Assembly (NCBI GenBank): GCA_021234155.1
Contig: JAJEKV010000052.1
Coordinates: 3,094,254-3,158,253, forward strand
Direction of reading: 5' to 3'
Origin: Isoetes taiwanensis
Lineage: Eukaryota; Streptophyta; Lycopodiopsida; Isoetales; Isoetaceae
DNA: 64,000 bases
Shown here: positions 45,045 through 57,420 of the stretch, piece by piece
How positions within the stretch are numbered: the first letter of the stretch is position 1
Layout of the letters: the number at the start of each line of letters is the position of its first letter
Made by a program: the position numbers and the translations under genes
The notes under the pieces: model-generated
Told to the model about the DNA's origin: nothing
The model's database searches: none
Seen by the model: the letters and a program-made list of their open reading frames with translations, nothing else

Positions 45045-46424
45045 ATGGCATACGCCGCCCGTAACCTTCTCCGCACGGTACCTTGATGGAGAGAAATGGG
45101 ATCCATTGTGTTCCCTTCGACTGCTTGACCTTTGCTATGCCCACGCGATAGATCTCCTTGCCAACATGTAATGGCATCCGGACTACGCCGGATTCCTTGA
45201 CTTTACATGGAGGAAATGCTTCCCTCTGTGTATTCCTCACGGGGATCCTCCCCACTTGTATTTGGAGCGGGGAGATAGTTCGACAGATGCTAGGCGGGGA
45301 CACACATGCTTATGATGTCCCGAAGGAGAAACTCCGATGGGGTAAACACCTACCGGTGGTCCAAAGATCGAGGGGCGAAGATCTGGAAGCTACTTTTGCT
45401 CTAGCCATCCTCATGGACCAATACGTTGAGGATGAAATCTTGCCGGCGCAGAGAAGGGCGGGGCTACGAGAATCCTCCGAGGAGGGGGATGACGAGCATA
45501 TAGGAATGGGCGACTTTGCGTTGGAAAGAGCTAGCGAGAGGAGCTACCACCGCCGCGTGACCAATCTATAGGCTTGTCGGGGTTAGACGGCCTTCCAATT
45601 ATTTATCACCGAGGCGGGAATACCTTCTCTTGGATGATTATATCCGGGCGTATCACGTGGTGGCGGATTTCGCGCGAAAAGCGCAAAGACCATGTACTTT
45701 ATGAGCTTGCGGAGTATTGTATGGATGATTTCATCGACTTCACTTCTACCGAAGCTTCCTCGGGAGGTGCACGGTACCGCTTGATTCGGGCCGGGGAGAC
45801 CCTAGAGCCGCGCGGAGACTCTATTACGTCTTCGCGACTGGTGATGCGAGGAACCCGCCCGCCTCCGCACGGATGCCTTCACGGCTATGGGACCTCACGC
45901 CCCAAACATTAATATGGTTGAGGTTCCCTCCGGCTCCGGATGATGAGGGTGAAGATTTATACCATAACCCTGCGACAAGAAGGAGGAGCAACGGGGAGCT
46001 CAAGGAGGAAGAAGTCCCCATGGACTTGGATAAGGAAGTGGCAAAGAATCGAGACCGCATGGGAAAGTCTTTGGGTAACCACCTTACCGTTTCTTTTTTG
46101 TCGGCCCGACATGGACAAGTCCTCTTCATAGCCCGAGATCTAGGGCCGGAGGTGAAGCTTCATGGTGGGCCCTCCGGTGCAATCTCTACACCGGCCGGCC
46201 CCACAAAGCTTCCCTATCGTACGTTTACGTATGTACTCGTACGACGGGATCTTGCCCTGACGGCCTTGGGTCAGGACATTGCGCCTTGGATGGGCATGAA
46301 GCTCCTCACGGCAGCCCCATTGGCCGTTGCCTATCCACCGGAGGTTGCATCCGCATTTGCGGCCGCCACGGTAGACCACAGGGTTACTCTGTATGATAAC
46401 CTAATAGCCTCCACCACCTCCTAG
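45045..46424 (+). pseudogene. Accessory ORF C, unknown protein, frameshifted
   Basis: ATG at 45045 (MAYAARNLLRTV), about 200 AT-rich bases after the H3-like stop. Pieces in changing frames are KWDPLCSLRLLDLCYAHAID, then 45298-45571 with EDLEATFALAILMDQYVEDE and an acidic stretch, SREKRKDHVLYELAEYCMDD, and the last open frame 45873-46424 ending in MGMKLLTAAPLAVAYPPEV, then ASAFAAATVDHRVTLYDNLI. About 450 codons in all if joined. I do not recognise it. It is GC-rich and codon-like throughout, unlike the AT-rich insert before it, which supports a once functional gene of the element. Confidence 0.5.
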
Positions 46425-46482
46425 GGCTAAGGATCAAGAGGCGGGGCCTAGTTCCTAGTATAATTTTGCTAAATGTATATAT

Positions 46483-46483
<1 letters not shown>

Positions 46484-46578
<95 letters not shown>
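46484..46578. repeat. (TA)n microsatellite
   Basis: An almost pure TA run of about 95 bases just after ORF C. Confidence 0.97.
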
Positions 46579-46581
<3 letters not shown>

Positions 46582-46797
46582 TTTCTAGTTTTATATATTC
46601 ATATATGTGTGTTGCGGGATTTTTTCGCTTGGCAATTGAATGGACCATATTGACAAATGGTGTACCTTACTTACTTATTAAATACAAAGTTCTCTTGAGG
46701 AGTATTATTGAATTGTGTTTTTTATGACATCCTCTTCAAAAGTATTAAAACTTTAGAATATAATGGAATTACAAAATGTTCTCTATTTATTCCAACT

Positions 46798-47260
46798 ATG
46801 TTGGAGGAAACCATTTGGGAATATGAGGAGAGAATGCCCGATATGGTTAGGAGGGACGATCAGGGCCTTGAGACGGGGACTATGGCCAGAGATATGGTGA
46901 ATACCCGTGAGTGGGAGGAAGGCTATGAAACCGAACCACCGCCACCGAGGGAACTCTAACGACCACGACAAAGGGCTGGAGATAGTTAACATCCTCGGGG
47001 ATCGAGCTTTTCGAGGATCCGAAGATGACCCCGCGGTCGCACAGGACCTCTTGGAATATGACCGTGCCACGAAGCCGAGGGCGCCAAAGCGACCATCTTT
47101 GGCAACTCTTTTATGCGTCGAAGGCTCTTTAACCTTCGATTATCAGCCCAACATGGGAGTACCAAGCAATCATTGTCCAAGCACGCACACGCTATAAACT
47201 TCGTCCGAAGCCATGCGGGAGAGTACCGCTTCGTGATCTCAGTACCCTTCGCCAACCCCT
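46798..47260 (+). pseudogene. Short unknown ORF before gag
   Basis: MLEETIWEYEERMPDMVRRD at the start, then, in another frame, LEIVNILGDRAFRGSEDDPA and KRPSLATLLCVEG. GC-rich like the neighbouring ORFs, then the composition changes to an AT-rich 3' UTR-like stretch at 47260-47520. No domain recognised; it may be the N-terminal part of Gag or a further accessory ORF. Confidence 0.35.
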
Positions 47261-47879
47261 AGGCTTGGTCTCTTCCGTTATGTTTTCGTTGTTGTGGTTC
47301 TTATTGTGCAAATAGAACTTTAAAAGTTCCCATTGTATCATACCTACTTTTGTCTCAATCCATGTATCAATCAACCCGTTGTTGTACTCAACTTGAATGA
47401 AATACAAATATTGTTTTACTGTTTGTATATACTTTTGTCTCGATTAATTTAAAAGGGATTGTACATTAATGTAAATGCTTATATTTTCATAAATGGTTCC
47501 TATAGGCGGTTAATGCGTAACGCAGCCTTTGGCAAACACCCTCCAACGCCCGGAGGGTCACCCCCCGAACAGAATTGATGTTAATGAAAAGGCAACTTCG
47601 GCGAAGTTACATGGGCTTATGTGTTGCATACCAATCCACCGCCACATACTCGGGAGGGCCGGACCGGAATTACCTCCCGACCATTGAGTCCACTCACAAT
47701 GACCATCTCCTCCCGAGCTAGCCCTATACGTACATAAAGGAGGACTCATACTAAGCGTCATCGGTTCCTCTAAGGATAGCGCCGCTTGCTCACATTCAAC
47801 CGCCGGGTTCTTAGGATCCTCGCTATCGGACAATGACCATTCAAGGCGTAAGGATAAGGAGTACAGAAAAACCGTTGAT

Positions 47880-48720
47880 AATCTGACCATCACTAGTATA
47901 TGGAAAAACCGGAAGTTGGCTCGGGGTTTGATGGGAAATCCGAGGAGGAGGCTTGAATGCGGAATCTTGGTTGGACGAAATGAAGGAATTGGGAAGTCCT
48001 ACGGAATGACAGAGAGAAAGATCTGAGGGGAAGGTCGCCACCACAAACCTTACCGGAGCTGCCTGTATTTGGTGGAAGGGTTACGCCCGAGCTAAGCACA
48101 CGGACGAGGGAGTAGATGCAAGTTCAAGAAGTTCGCTAAGGCTTTTAAATCGCATTACGTGCCTCGCGGCGCACAAATGCCAATGTATGAGACCTTCTAC
48201 TGGGTTGGAACAGAAGGGCATGTCGGTGCAGGCCTACAGCTCATTTAATTCATGCGTTTGAGGTTGTATGTACCGGGAATGAATGAGAAAAGGGCAAGAG
48301 AGGGCTACATTGAAGGATTGGCCCCATCCATTAAACGTATGGTCAAGGCCATAGACCCAAAATCGATGCAGAGGCGGAAGCTAAGGCATTAAGCCTTGAG
48401 GAAGACACGCCAAAGAACAAAAGATCCGCGACACATTTCCTTACTCGCGCCCACGGCCCGTCCACACCTTACAAACCCCGTTCGCTAAGTCCAGGGGCCC
48501 TCTCTCAAAGACAATTCTTATGGCCGCCAGAGAAGAAAGTCGCCTTTAGCACGGATAAGCGAGAACAATGCTGGTAAGGAAGTTCGGGGCCTCTTAAGTC
48601 CATTCCTAAGGAGGCCGTGAGAACAGCTCCACGGGATAAGGCATGCTGGGGTGCATGAGGCCTGGACACTTCATTAATTGTCCGCACGCCACGCCAGATC
48701 GCTCAACCGCCATGGCCGAC
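47880..48720 (+). pseudogene. gag: Giant element gag (capsid and zinc knuckle), frameshifted
   Basis: The Retrotrans_gag-type capsid region is read across frames: LTGAACIWWKGYARAKHTDE-like (48042-48110), FKSHYVPRGAQMPMYETFYW (about 48145-48200) and YVPGMNEKRAREGYIEGLAP (48267-48330). A zinc knuckle with C-W-G-C, then MRPGHFINC, lies at about 48642-48684 with a frameshift inside. Typical Ty3/gypsy Gag; it would build the particle. The frame breaks every 60-150 bases. Confidence 0.8.
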
Positions 48721-48899
48721 CTGGATTGGGAAGATTTGGAGTCCAATCTTGCTGCGGAGGACGAGGCTCCCGAGAGTACATTCATGGTGCGTCTCATATT
48801 CTTGCCGCTATAGAAACAGTAACGTTGAAAGTCGATATACATTATTTCTACAATAGGCCAAGTAGACAAGTAAGCCCTTCATAATTTTGATGGACACGG

Positions 48900-49312
48900 T
48901 AGAAATACGCATAATTTTGCTTCTCCTAGAATGGCCGAATGCTACCGTTTGAAACGCGTTGAGATCCCTAAGCCGGTCACATTAGCTAGCGGTAAGATCG
49001 CGGACACACTCATGGCCGTCGTATTAACCTTAAAATCACGGTTTGCCGGGTGCACCCGGTTGCCTTGGGTGCGAATTAATGGACATTGGCAAATATGATC
49101 TTATTGTGGGAATGGAGTTTTTAGCGTCTGCGGGGGCCCACATAGACTGCCCCGGAGAAACGGAGGTCACCTTCAACGCCGCTAATGGAGCACGTGTGAC
49201 GATAAAAGGTGATTCATTACACTCCGCCATGCAGTCAATCTCAATAAAGCAGTTAGGGAAAGCTATACGCAGGAATGAACTCCTTTGCCTCATTAAACTT
49301 CGCTTCCATTGA
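48900..49312 (+). pseudogene. Giant element aspartic protease region
   Basis: Open frame 49043-49312 with KYDLIVGMEFLASAGAHIDC, the retropepsin C-terminal part (I-V/L-G-M-x-F/W-L). The active-site D-S/T-G loop should be near 48900-48960 but is not readable in one frame. Confidence 0.65.
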
Positions 49313-49429
49313 GTCGGACTCCAAACGGCGACAAGTAATCGGCGCTTTACCATCGGACATTGCTACCCTTCTTCGAGAATTTAGCGATCTTTTTTCCGGA
49401 TGAGATCCACAAGCTTCCTCCTTCGAGAG

Positions 49430-50145
49430 GGGTGGAATGTGAGATAACTCTTGAACGGTACTAAGCCTACCAGCAAAGCCCCTGACGAATGAGTCCTCGG
49501 GAGTTAGCGAGCTTAAAGCTTGACTACAAGAGTTCTTGAATTTGGGGTTTATTCGCCCAATGTTTCACCATTTGGCTCCTATTCTTTTTGTCAAGAAGAA
49601 AGATGGCTCCTTAAGAATGTGTATTGATTATAGGCAACTCAATAAGCATACCATCAAGAATCGCTATGCTTTGCCTAGGCGAGATGATCTTATGGACCCG
49701 ATTACAAGGAGCAAAATATTTCTCAAAGATTGATTTTGCTCCGGTTACCATCGGATAAGGATTAAGGGAACAGGACATCCATAAGTCCGCTTTTCGTACC
49801 GGATATGGGCATTATGAATTCACCTGTCATGCCTTTTGGATTGACCAACGCCTACCAGCGTTTATGCGGTTGATGAATGACATCTTCCGCCAATACTTGG
49901 ATGACTTTGTTGTCATTTTCTTTGATGACATTCTCATCTATAGTAAAACCTTGCAGCAACATGAACAACATCTTCGATTAGCTTTGCAAAAGCTAAGGCG
50001 CCATCGACTCTTTGCCAAGTTCTCTAAATGCAAGTTAAGCCACTCGAGGGTAGACTATTTGGGGCATATTGTCTCAGAAGGAATTGCTACAGACCCAGCT
50101 AAGATAGAAGCGGTAAAGGATTGGCCCATTCCGCCTAATGTTTGA
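49430..50145 (+). pseudogene. pol: Giant element reverse transcriptase
   Basis: Motifs are [20 protein letters not shown], then [20 protein letters not shown] (49536-49733), a broken middle (DFAPVTIG-like in place of the usual DLxSGY), MPFGLTNA near 49830, then open 49864-50145 with MRLMNDIFRQYLDDFVVIFF, DDILIYSKTL (catalytic F-F-D-D) and DYLGHIVSEG. Clearly Ty3/gypsy. Confidence 0.92.
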
Positions 50146-50720
50146 GAGGTCCGAGTTTCTTGGGACTCGGGGGATATTATCGGAAATTTGTTAAGGATTT
50201 TGCAACAATTGCCGCACCTCTTACTAATCTCACAAGGCATGAGAAAGTAAAGGATTGGATGGAACATTGGAGAACAAAAGTCCAAGTCGGCTTTCAGAAG
50301 CTCAAGGATGCCTTAACATCCGCACGGTCCTTACCTTGCACGATCACGAAAAGGACAAAGCGGTAGCCACCGACGCTAGTAAGATAGCTCTTTGGTGGAG
50401 TTCTAATGCGGGAGGGGAGAGTTGTTGCTTACGATTCAAAGAAGATGAGCGATCATGCGAGCAGCGATATCCTACCCATGACCAGGAGTTCTTTGGCGGT
50501 TGTTCGTGCTCTCCGTATTTGGAGACACTACCTTCTTGGTAGAAGATTTCAGCTGGATACGGATCATCGAGTCTCAGCTATTTATCCACCTACCAAATCT
50601 CAATCTACGTCGGCCTTGAGATGGATGGAATTCCTCGAGGAATATGACTTGAGATTGTATATAAACCGGGGAAGCACAATGTGGTTGCGGATGCTTTGTC
50701 ACGTCATCCCTTCATAACCC
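50146..50720 (+). pseudogene. Giant element RNase H
   Basis: The tether region reads FLGLGGYYRKFVKDFATIAA, then PLTNLTRH. RNase H follows in shifting frames: AVATDASKIAL, VVAYDSKKMSDH, AVVRALRIWRHYLLGRRF, LDTDHRVSAIY. The tail reads WMEFLEEYDLRLYI and then VVADALSRHP-like in another frame. Confidence 0.88.
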
Positions 50721-50939
50721 GCACCCATTGTAATGCCATTTCCACACTCACTCACCGAGTTTGGGAAGCAAATAGAAACAGACCTTGCCCACAGATCGAA
50801 TTCTCAGAATATTTGGGAAAGTTTGGGTAAGGAAGCCCGTCTCGATAGAGAACGCGTGAAGCATTCCGTTCATATAAGAAGGAGGACAAATTATTATATT
50901 ACAAAGATAAGTTGTGTGTTCCAAATGACTTGAGGGGTG

Positions 50940-51640
50940 CAAAAGTTCGATTCTCCATGATACACACAATGACCCTATAGCAGACATGCGGGTTTTATGA
51001 AAACTTACTTTAAGATCCGCTCCGGCTATTTTTGGCCTTCCATGAAGAAGGATATTGCTAGGTACATCAAAGCGATTTGTGGGGTTTGTCGACAAACCAA
51101 GGCCCGAGCAATTAAGAGTTCGGGGAGTTGCAACCTTTAGATGTGCCCAACGCCAAGTGGGAAGTCATAACCATGGATTTCATTGTGGGGCTTCCCGCAC
51201 TCTCGTGGGTATGATGCCTTAATGGTGGTAATTCGACAAATTATCAAAGATGGCTCACTTCACGCCATGTCGCACCACCGGACACCGCCCATTACACAGC
51301 CTTGCTCTTTGCAAAGGAAATTTTTCAGGTTGCGGGATGCGAGAGTAATTGTATGGGATAGGGATCCTAAGTTTGTCGATTGCATTCGGAAGGATTTCTT
51401 CGCCACCATCGGACCAAGCTTGCCATGAGTACGACCTACCATCCTCGGACGGATGGTCAAAAGCGAGCGTGTCAATCATTATTATCGAAGATATGCTAAG
51501 AAGCTATGTATGGAGTAAACGGTCACAATGGGCGGATTATATTTACTTGGTAGAATTAAGCCTACAACAATACAAAGCGGGGAGTCTTCTAGAATGTCTC
51601 CCTTCATGATAAATTATGGCTATCAATGTCTTACTCGGAC
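50940..51640 (+). pseudogene. Giant element integrase, frameshifted
   Basis: The zinc-binding part is GFMKTYFKIRSGYFWPSMKK, then YIKAICGVCRQTKA with its CX2C. The core starts WEVITMDFIVGLP (first catalytic Asp), then RVIVWDRDPKFVD (second Asp). The Glu region is in broken frames near 51420-51620. It would insert element cDNA. Confidence 0.85.
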
Positions 51641-52043
51641 GCGTGGCATAATCTGTTTCTAAAGTGGAGGTCTCTCAACAACTCCTTCTAGAAATGGGGG
51701 GCCTTGGTGGAAGAAGTTGAGGGGTTACTTATTGGCCGCGACGCCGCGGTCGTCGAGGAAAGAGTCTAGCGGATAAGCAGGACCCCACCGAATCTTCCAG
51801 TGGGCTTAATCAGTTTGGCTTAAGATCAAAAGTAAAACAAGCCAAGCTTAAAATTGGTAAGCTTGAAGAAGTTGGCACCCGGATGGCTGGGCCGTTCGGG
51901 ATTGCGAGCGTGTGGGAGAAACAGGCATATCGCTTGGACTTGCCACCCCGCTTTGAAAATCCACAAGGTCTTTCCGTGGAGTCTTACGAAGCAACACACC
52001 CACGATCGAGAGGAGGTTTTGGATACCCCTACCCTCCACGGAA

Positions 52044-52270
52044 ATGGCCGAAGAGCAACTGGAGATAGTGCGAAGCTCTTCTCGATCGAGCTTACAAGCG
52101 GACGGAAGGACTCAAATGTTGCAATACTTGGTCAAGTGGAAGCACTTACCAGTTGAAGATGCTACCTGGGTGATGAAGATAGACCTTGAGAAGCACTATC
52201 CGGACTTCATGCGGGAATCTCAAGGCCGCACCATCAACGATGCTATCAACCCCGCTCCCGGCGGTAAGCT
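52044..52270 (+). pseudogene. Chromodomain at the end of the giant element Pol
   Basis: TQMLQYLVKWKHLPVEDATW, then EKHYPDFMRE, is the typical second half of a chromodomain. The first strand is degraded just before it (ERREVLDTPTLHGNG-like frame, EEQLEIV). It follows the integrase C-terminal region, as in chromoviruses. Confidence 0.82.
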
Positions 52271-52924
52271 TGAAGGCTTGATTGACCGAGAATCATGTTT
52301 TAGAGGGGTAGACGCATCGTATATGATAATAATAACCGATGATGAGATCACCGTGTTCTCTAGGACGTGGTTTATTGTTGATGTTGACATGACCGCGAAT
52401 TGCTAGAAAGGCATCTAGTAAATAGACTGTGTTCATTCCGGCTATACGGGGAACTCCACCATTCCTTATGCCACAATGAATTACAAACCGTACACATAAT
52501 AGATTCCCTTCTAGATATTTTTTTTCTTTTAATTGTAGGGGGTGGTCCCTTCAACCACAACTTAATCATATTATTAACCTACGGGTATATGGTTGTGTGC
52601 AGGCCAGTGAACAAGTCGTCACCTGCCTTGTATAGAGGGTTGCTGATGACCCAACTTTTCCCGTATTGGTTTTGTCTACATGTGTGATTTTTGCTCTCAG
52701 AATGTTTTAAATGGGACTTCGGTCCTAAACTCCCTTGATCATAAGTTTGTATCGGGCACCCTGGTGCTTGTACTTTGATATTTTAACTTCAATGTATTCT
52801 TGTCCAGGCTTACTATAATCTCAGCGTATTAATGTTATATTCTTACTTCATTTTCTAATTGATTGCTTTACTACGTATATGTATTCAATTAGCTAACCCC
52901 AATCTTTGAGGACAACAATATTTT
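52271..52924 (+). other. 3' untranslated region of the giant element
   Basis: Between the chromodomain and the polypurine tract. The short ORFs have no domain. Confidence 0.6.
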
Positions 52925-52937
52925 TAGGAGGGGAGAA
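52925..52937 (+). other. Polypurine tract of the giant element
   Basis: AGGAGGGGAGAA directly precedes the 3' LTR start TGTGACGTTCC at 52938. Confidence 0.92.
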
Positions 52938-54543
52938 TGTGACGTTCCATGTATTTATCACGGTCTACTATCACGGGACACGTACAAATACAAGCACGTC
53001 ACTCCATAAAATGCGCTACCATGGGGTATGGGAACTTAATTGCAACCTAGGGGGTTACCTTAAAAAGGATTAAATTAGCTATGCTAATTTAACACATTAA
53101 TAATAATAACCTATAACCTAGGAAATTAGGCTAATTACCATTTGGGAAGGCGCCACCTGCCCCAATCGATTGGGCAGCATGGGGATTGCCAAGTTTGGAT
53201 GCCAACTTGACCCCTATCCCTGGGATTGACTCCTGAAGATCGACCAAGGAGGGCCAGGAGCTGGGCGCCATCATACACTTGCAGAAGCTCACCATAACAG
53301 TCGTCCCTGTGAAGTAACAGCTGAATTCTCAACTCCCAGAAGATGGAGGCCCCATGGAAGCGAGTCCGGCCGTAATTCAGGTAGGTGGCTATGTGAATTC
53401 TAGTTAACACTTGGTTGTGTCCGTCTCTCTCTGTTCTCTTGGTGAATCAATCATAGAAACTAACCCTTGATTGTACAAACAAGTTCTCTTTATATTCAAT
53501 TCTTGTTCTTACTCTGAAAGGATGGATCGTTAGTTCTTTGTTTAGTCGACTCGAAAACGGGGGATTACGGGGGTAGAGGCCTCGACCGGTGTATTGTAGT
53601 ATGCTCCCTAGATGGCGCCTGCAGAGTCCCATTAATTGCGGCGTGCACAAGAACCCACCGGGTCCTAGATGCTATGGTGCTTAGCACCGGACAAGGAAAC
53701 GGTGGTGACATGAGGGGTGGGGTCTTGCATGAGCATACAAGGCTCCCGAGACTCCTACGAGTGGGCTAGGGCGATAGCCGGGTCTCGTTGAGGGCCGGGT
53801 ATGGGTCGACACTCCACAGGTGTAGTGGTGTGATCCGTATGGAGCACCATGCACTTTGAGTAGATTTAGGTGAGTAAGTCGGGATGCGGATCGCGGGGGT
53901 CGCTGATGCGCACGTATTCTCTAGCTCACCCATGGAACCACTGTGATTACGAAGGGGACGCCTCCCGACCTGCCTCATCGGACCCGGCGTCATGAACCTG
54001 GAGTAGGCTCGGGAGGGTGATGCCCCGAGTTTATGCGTCTCAGGAAGGCTATAGCAAAGCCATAGCATGAATTGACCCATCCGCAAAGTGTGCACGGGGA
54101 GGGGCGGATGGAGTGGACAACCCTAGCCAATGCTCTATGCCAGATAGCGCCATGCCAAGACTTCGGTCTGCTGATCTCTTGAGGCTCTGCCGTCGGTCGA
54201 TCCTCACGGAGTCCGAGCTGGGGTAGAACCGGATTACGGGTGTTTTCAGTAGGATTAGATGCATATTCTATGCGTTGGTATATTAGATGGATCGCCACCC
54301 TTTCGTGGTGGTTATTTATGTATATTCATCTTTGTGTGCTAACCCTTGTATTCATGCTTCATGACGTAGGAGTCCCCGGCGAAGGCGTGGGCGAATGACC
54401 CTTCGTGTCCTTCTTTCGGGCCTCATTTCATAGATGGACCGAAATAGACGGAGGGCCCTGCTCATGGTGAGATGATTGCCATGGGAGGGGAAAGTCCCCG
54501 TATGTATACGTCCGAGGGTCGTATATATTCTGGGAGCGTCACA
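52938..54543 (+). repeat. 3' LTR of the giant element
   Basis: Same 1606-base length as the 5' LTR, ending GGGAGCGTCACA. The target duplication GCGTC follows at 54544-54548. Confidence 0.93.
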
Positions 54544-54548
54544 GCGTC

Positions 54549-55575
54549 AATGCCAGTTTTTCCCATTTTACGATAGCTAGCATAAGATCCATATTAGCTT
54601 TCGCATAAGATGCATCTTTCAAGTTGTTTGGCTCACAGGCAATAAAACTTTCTTGTCTGCATTATTCTATGGCAAATCATCCACCAAAAAATGATGATGG
54701 ATACGTTTCTTCATTGGCCATATTCCAAAACCATATGTACATCTCTGCAATAGTTATAAGGCATCAAGTCAATGCATAAATTATAACTATATGTCATGCT
54801 TACTTTTCACGATGAACATCTTCCACGGCACCACTTGGTGACTAGCGATAGCGTGATATTAAAATATTCATCGACGGCGCCATACACCATGGAAGCGGTC
54901 GTGACATTTAGTGAATTGAACCATATAGAGTGGTATAAGTTAGACTTTGGAACGAGCAAAATGATAACAAGTGTTGTTCCATAGACATCTTAATTTGTTG
55001 CAAAATTATCAATACTTTGCTTTCATCTCATATGCAATGCGAGTCAACATTGCATCTTAAAGTGGCTTGTTTTGCAAAAAAAGCGGTAGCCGTGGTTGTT
55101 TAGCATTGATATTGCAAATTTGTCGAAATATTGTGGTCACTTTGCATTTCCGAGCTGCGGACTAGTTATTCATCAACAGTCAATGACAACCACCAAGCAA
55201 CTTTAGTGTAATCATTGCTGGTTATCCGGCCGAGAATATCGCTCTTTAACTCTGTTAAATTTTCTAGCACCACCAAGAAATCAAACTGATGGGTCTCAAA
55301 GGATTCCTTATTGTTAGAGACTTGCTTCGGACCCTTCCTTGATGTGCACTCATTGAACCCGGCGGGTTTCACACATTGAAGTGGGACTGAGCTCCTTCGT
55401 TTACTTTCTTGGATTTTGAACTTATCGGGGCGGCTTTCGGCCAGTATGGATCTTTTTGCGTTTACATCCTATTCGGAAAGATTCACATTATTCTTTTCCA
55501 TCTCCATCTTCAGTCCGAAACCCTTGGTTGAAAATGACTTATAGAACCAGTAGATGTTTTCAATGTGACCGGACA
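54549..55575. repeat. Right half of tandem unit 1, non-coding part
   Basis: Copy of 60974-61996, starting AATGCCAGTTTTTCCC. It lies downstream of the PPR stop and may hold its 3' UTR. Differences from unit 2 are concentrated at CAG/CTG sites. A short minus-strand piece (CEPNNLKDADLMRANMD in unit 2, about 61000-61060) could be an old exon; I cannot assign it. Confidence 0.75.
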
Positions 55576-57420
55576 TTACTTAACGACCATGGCATATATG
55601 TTCGAGAGCAACACATAATTTGAGTCATTGGAGGGCTCTACACTCGAGAACATGTCCTAATGCTTGCTCACCTAGTTCCTTATTACCGTAAACTTTGCAT
55701 GCAGCTAGAAGGGAAGTCCAAGATTCCACATATTTGTTTCAAATGGCATCTTTGTTAATAAAATCGAGTGCCTGATGAAGCTGCCCTATCGTCCAAGCGG
55801 TCGAGTAATACAAACATAATGTTGCACTTTTCGGAGTAATGCCATAGTCCCACGTGATTGAAGAAAAATAATAACATCCTTTATCTAGCGGACATGCATG
55901 ATTGCAAGTCGACAAAGCAGAAATAAATGTGATATCATCGGCCTTACAAGATCGAGTAGCATGATTTCAAACATTTTCAAAGCCTCCATGCCATCTCCAT
56001 CTTTGAGCATATCCCGCAATGATTGCATTCCATGAGACAATATCTCGTGCATGGGCAAACTCGAACACGGCGCGGGCATCCTCTATCTTTGCCACATTTA
56101 GCATACATGTCAATAAGAGCATTGCCAATAATACTATTCAATTGAGGGATATTTTCTAAAATGCTTTTATGAATTTTCTTTCCCTCTTGCAAAGCTGCTA
56201 CACCGAACATGCACTCATCAAGCTTACAAAAGTAGCTTCATCGGGTTTAACACCTTCACATTGCCATAAGTATGAAAAGATCCGGAGCTTGTTTCGTCGC
56301 CAAGATTTTCTATATATCCCGTGAACATTGCATTCCAGGAGACAACGTCTTGTCTGAAAAGAATTTCAAACACACAACGTGCACTCTCTATGACTCCACA
56401 TTTAGCATACATACCTGATGAGGCTACTATTTATAAAGATGTCTAAGTGCTCTCCCATAAGTAATATGCTAGCATGGACCCATTTGCCATATTCCATGAC
56501 CATAGCGGATGTGCAAGAACTTAAAATGCTAACAAAACTGAATTTATCGGCTCAATAACCTCTATAGACATTTGCTTAAAAGTTGTAGGGCTCCCAAGTA
56601 ATCTCCATTGTGCACATATCCTGCTAACATTATGTTAAATGATACAATAGTATGTAGACTCACTGTTAAAAAACTTGGCACGCATTACTTATGTTACCAC
56701 GGCAAAGATACATGTCGACAAGTGTACTCCCAACATAAACATCGGACTCACATCTAGCTTGTAGTATATCAGCATGGACACGTTTACCTTGTCCCCGACC
56801 ACGAGCATGCACCTACAATGCTCATTAAAGTAACTTTATTGGGCTTGAAGCCTTGTTTTTGCATTTCGTTATAGTACTCAAGAGCTTCGGGCCCATCACC
56901 TTCTTGGATGAGACCACCAATCATTGCACTCCATGAGACAACATTTTTGTGCGGGAAGTCGTTTTGAATACCTGCGAGAATCTTCCATGCTTCCACATTT
57001 AGCATACATGTCAATTAAACTGCTTCCAAGAAAGATATCCAACTCAAACCCAACTTCCGAAATTTTAGCATGAAACAACTTTCCATTGTAGAACCGAATT
57101 AATAGCACAAGCATTTATAACACCTACAAAAGGTGAATTTATCGGGGGACACACCCTTCAATAGCATTTGATTGAACAGGATAAAAAGCTTACTTTACTA
57201 TCCCTATGTTCTACAAACCCGGCAATTATTGTAGTCCATGTGCGACATCTTGTGTGCGCATTCTAATGAAGACTCCATAAGCATCGACTATTATGGCTGC
57301 ATTTAGTATACATATTCAAGTAGTGTATTGCCAACATAAATATCATTCTCACATTTAGCCCTCAAGATGTTAGCATGTACCAATTTCCCTTCTTCCATAG
57401 CGAGACATCTTTTTGGCAAT
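55576..57420 (-). pseudogene. PPR protein gene, unit 1 copy with broken frame
   Basis: Aligns along its whole length with the PPR gene of unit 2 (61997-63842). Readable pieces include MYAKCGVIESARCVFEI, QDVVSWNAMFTGYIEN, KNVVSWSAMIGGLIQEGDGP and FELDIFLGSSLIDMYAKCGS. The many small indels fall at CAG and CTG of the other copy, for example TATGCTGCC there and TATCTTTGCC here (56083). As the sequence stands no long frame survives. If those differences are sequencing errors, this copy could be as open as the other one. Confidence 0.85.

Larger units (their letters stand above)
31843..54543 (+). mobile_element. Giant 22.7-kb chromodomain LTR retrotransposon
   Basis: The ends are TGTGACG...CGTCACA, flanked by the 5-bp direct repeat GCGTC (31838-31842 and 54544-54548). 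The uninterrupted site is present in the next tandem unit (GAGGCGTCAATGCC at about 60966-60979), which proves the insertion. LTRs are 31843-33448 and 52938-54543, both 1606 bases. gag and pol with a terminal chromodomain lie at 47.9-52.3 kb. The ~14 kb between the 5' LTR and gag hold accessory ORFs and a nested ~9.3-kb insert. gag-pol frames are broken at many places, largely at CAG/CTG sites. Confidence 0.93.
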
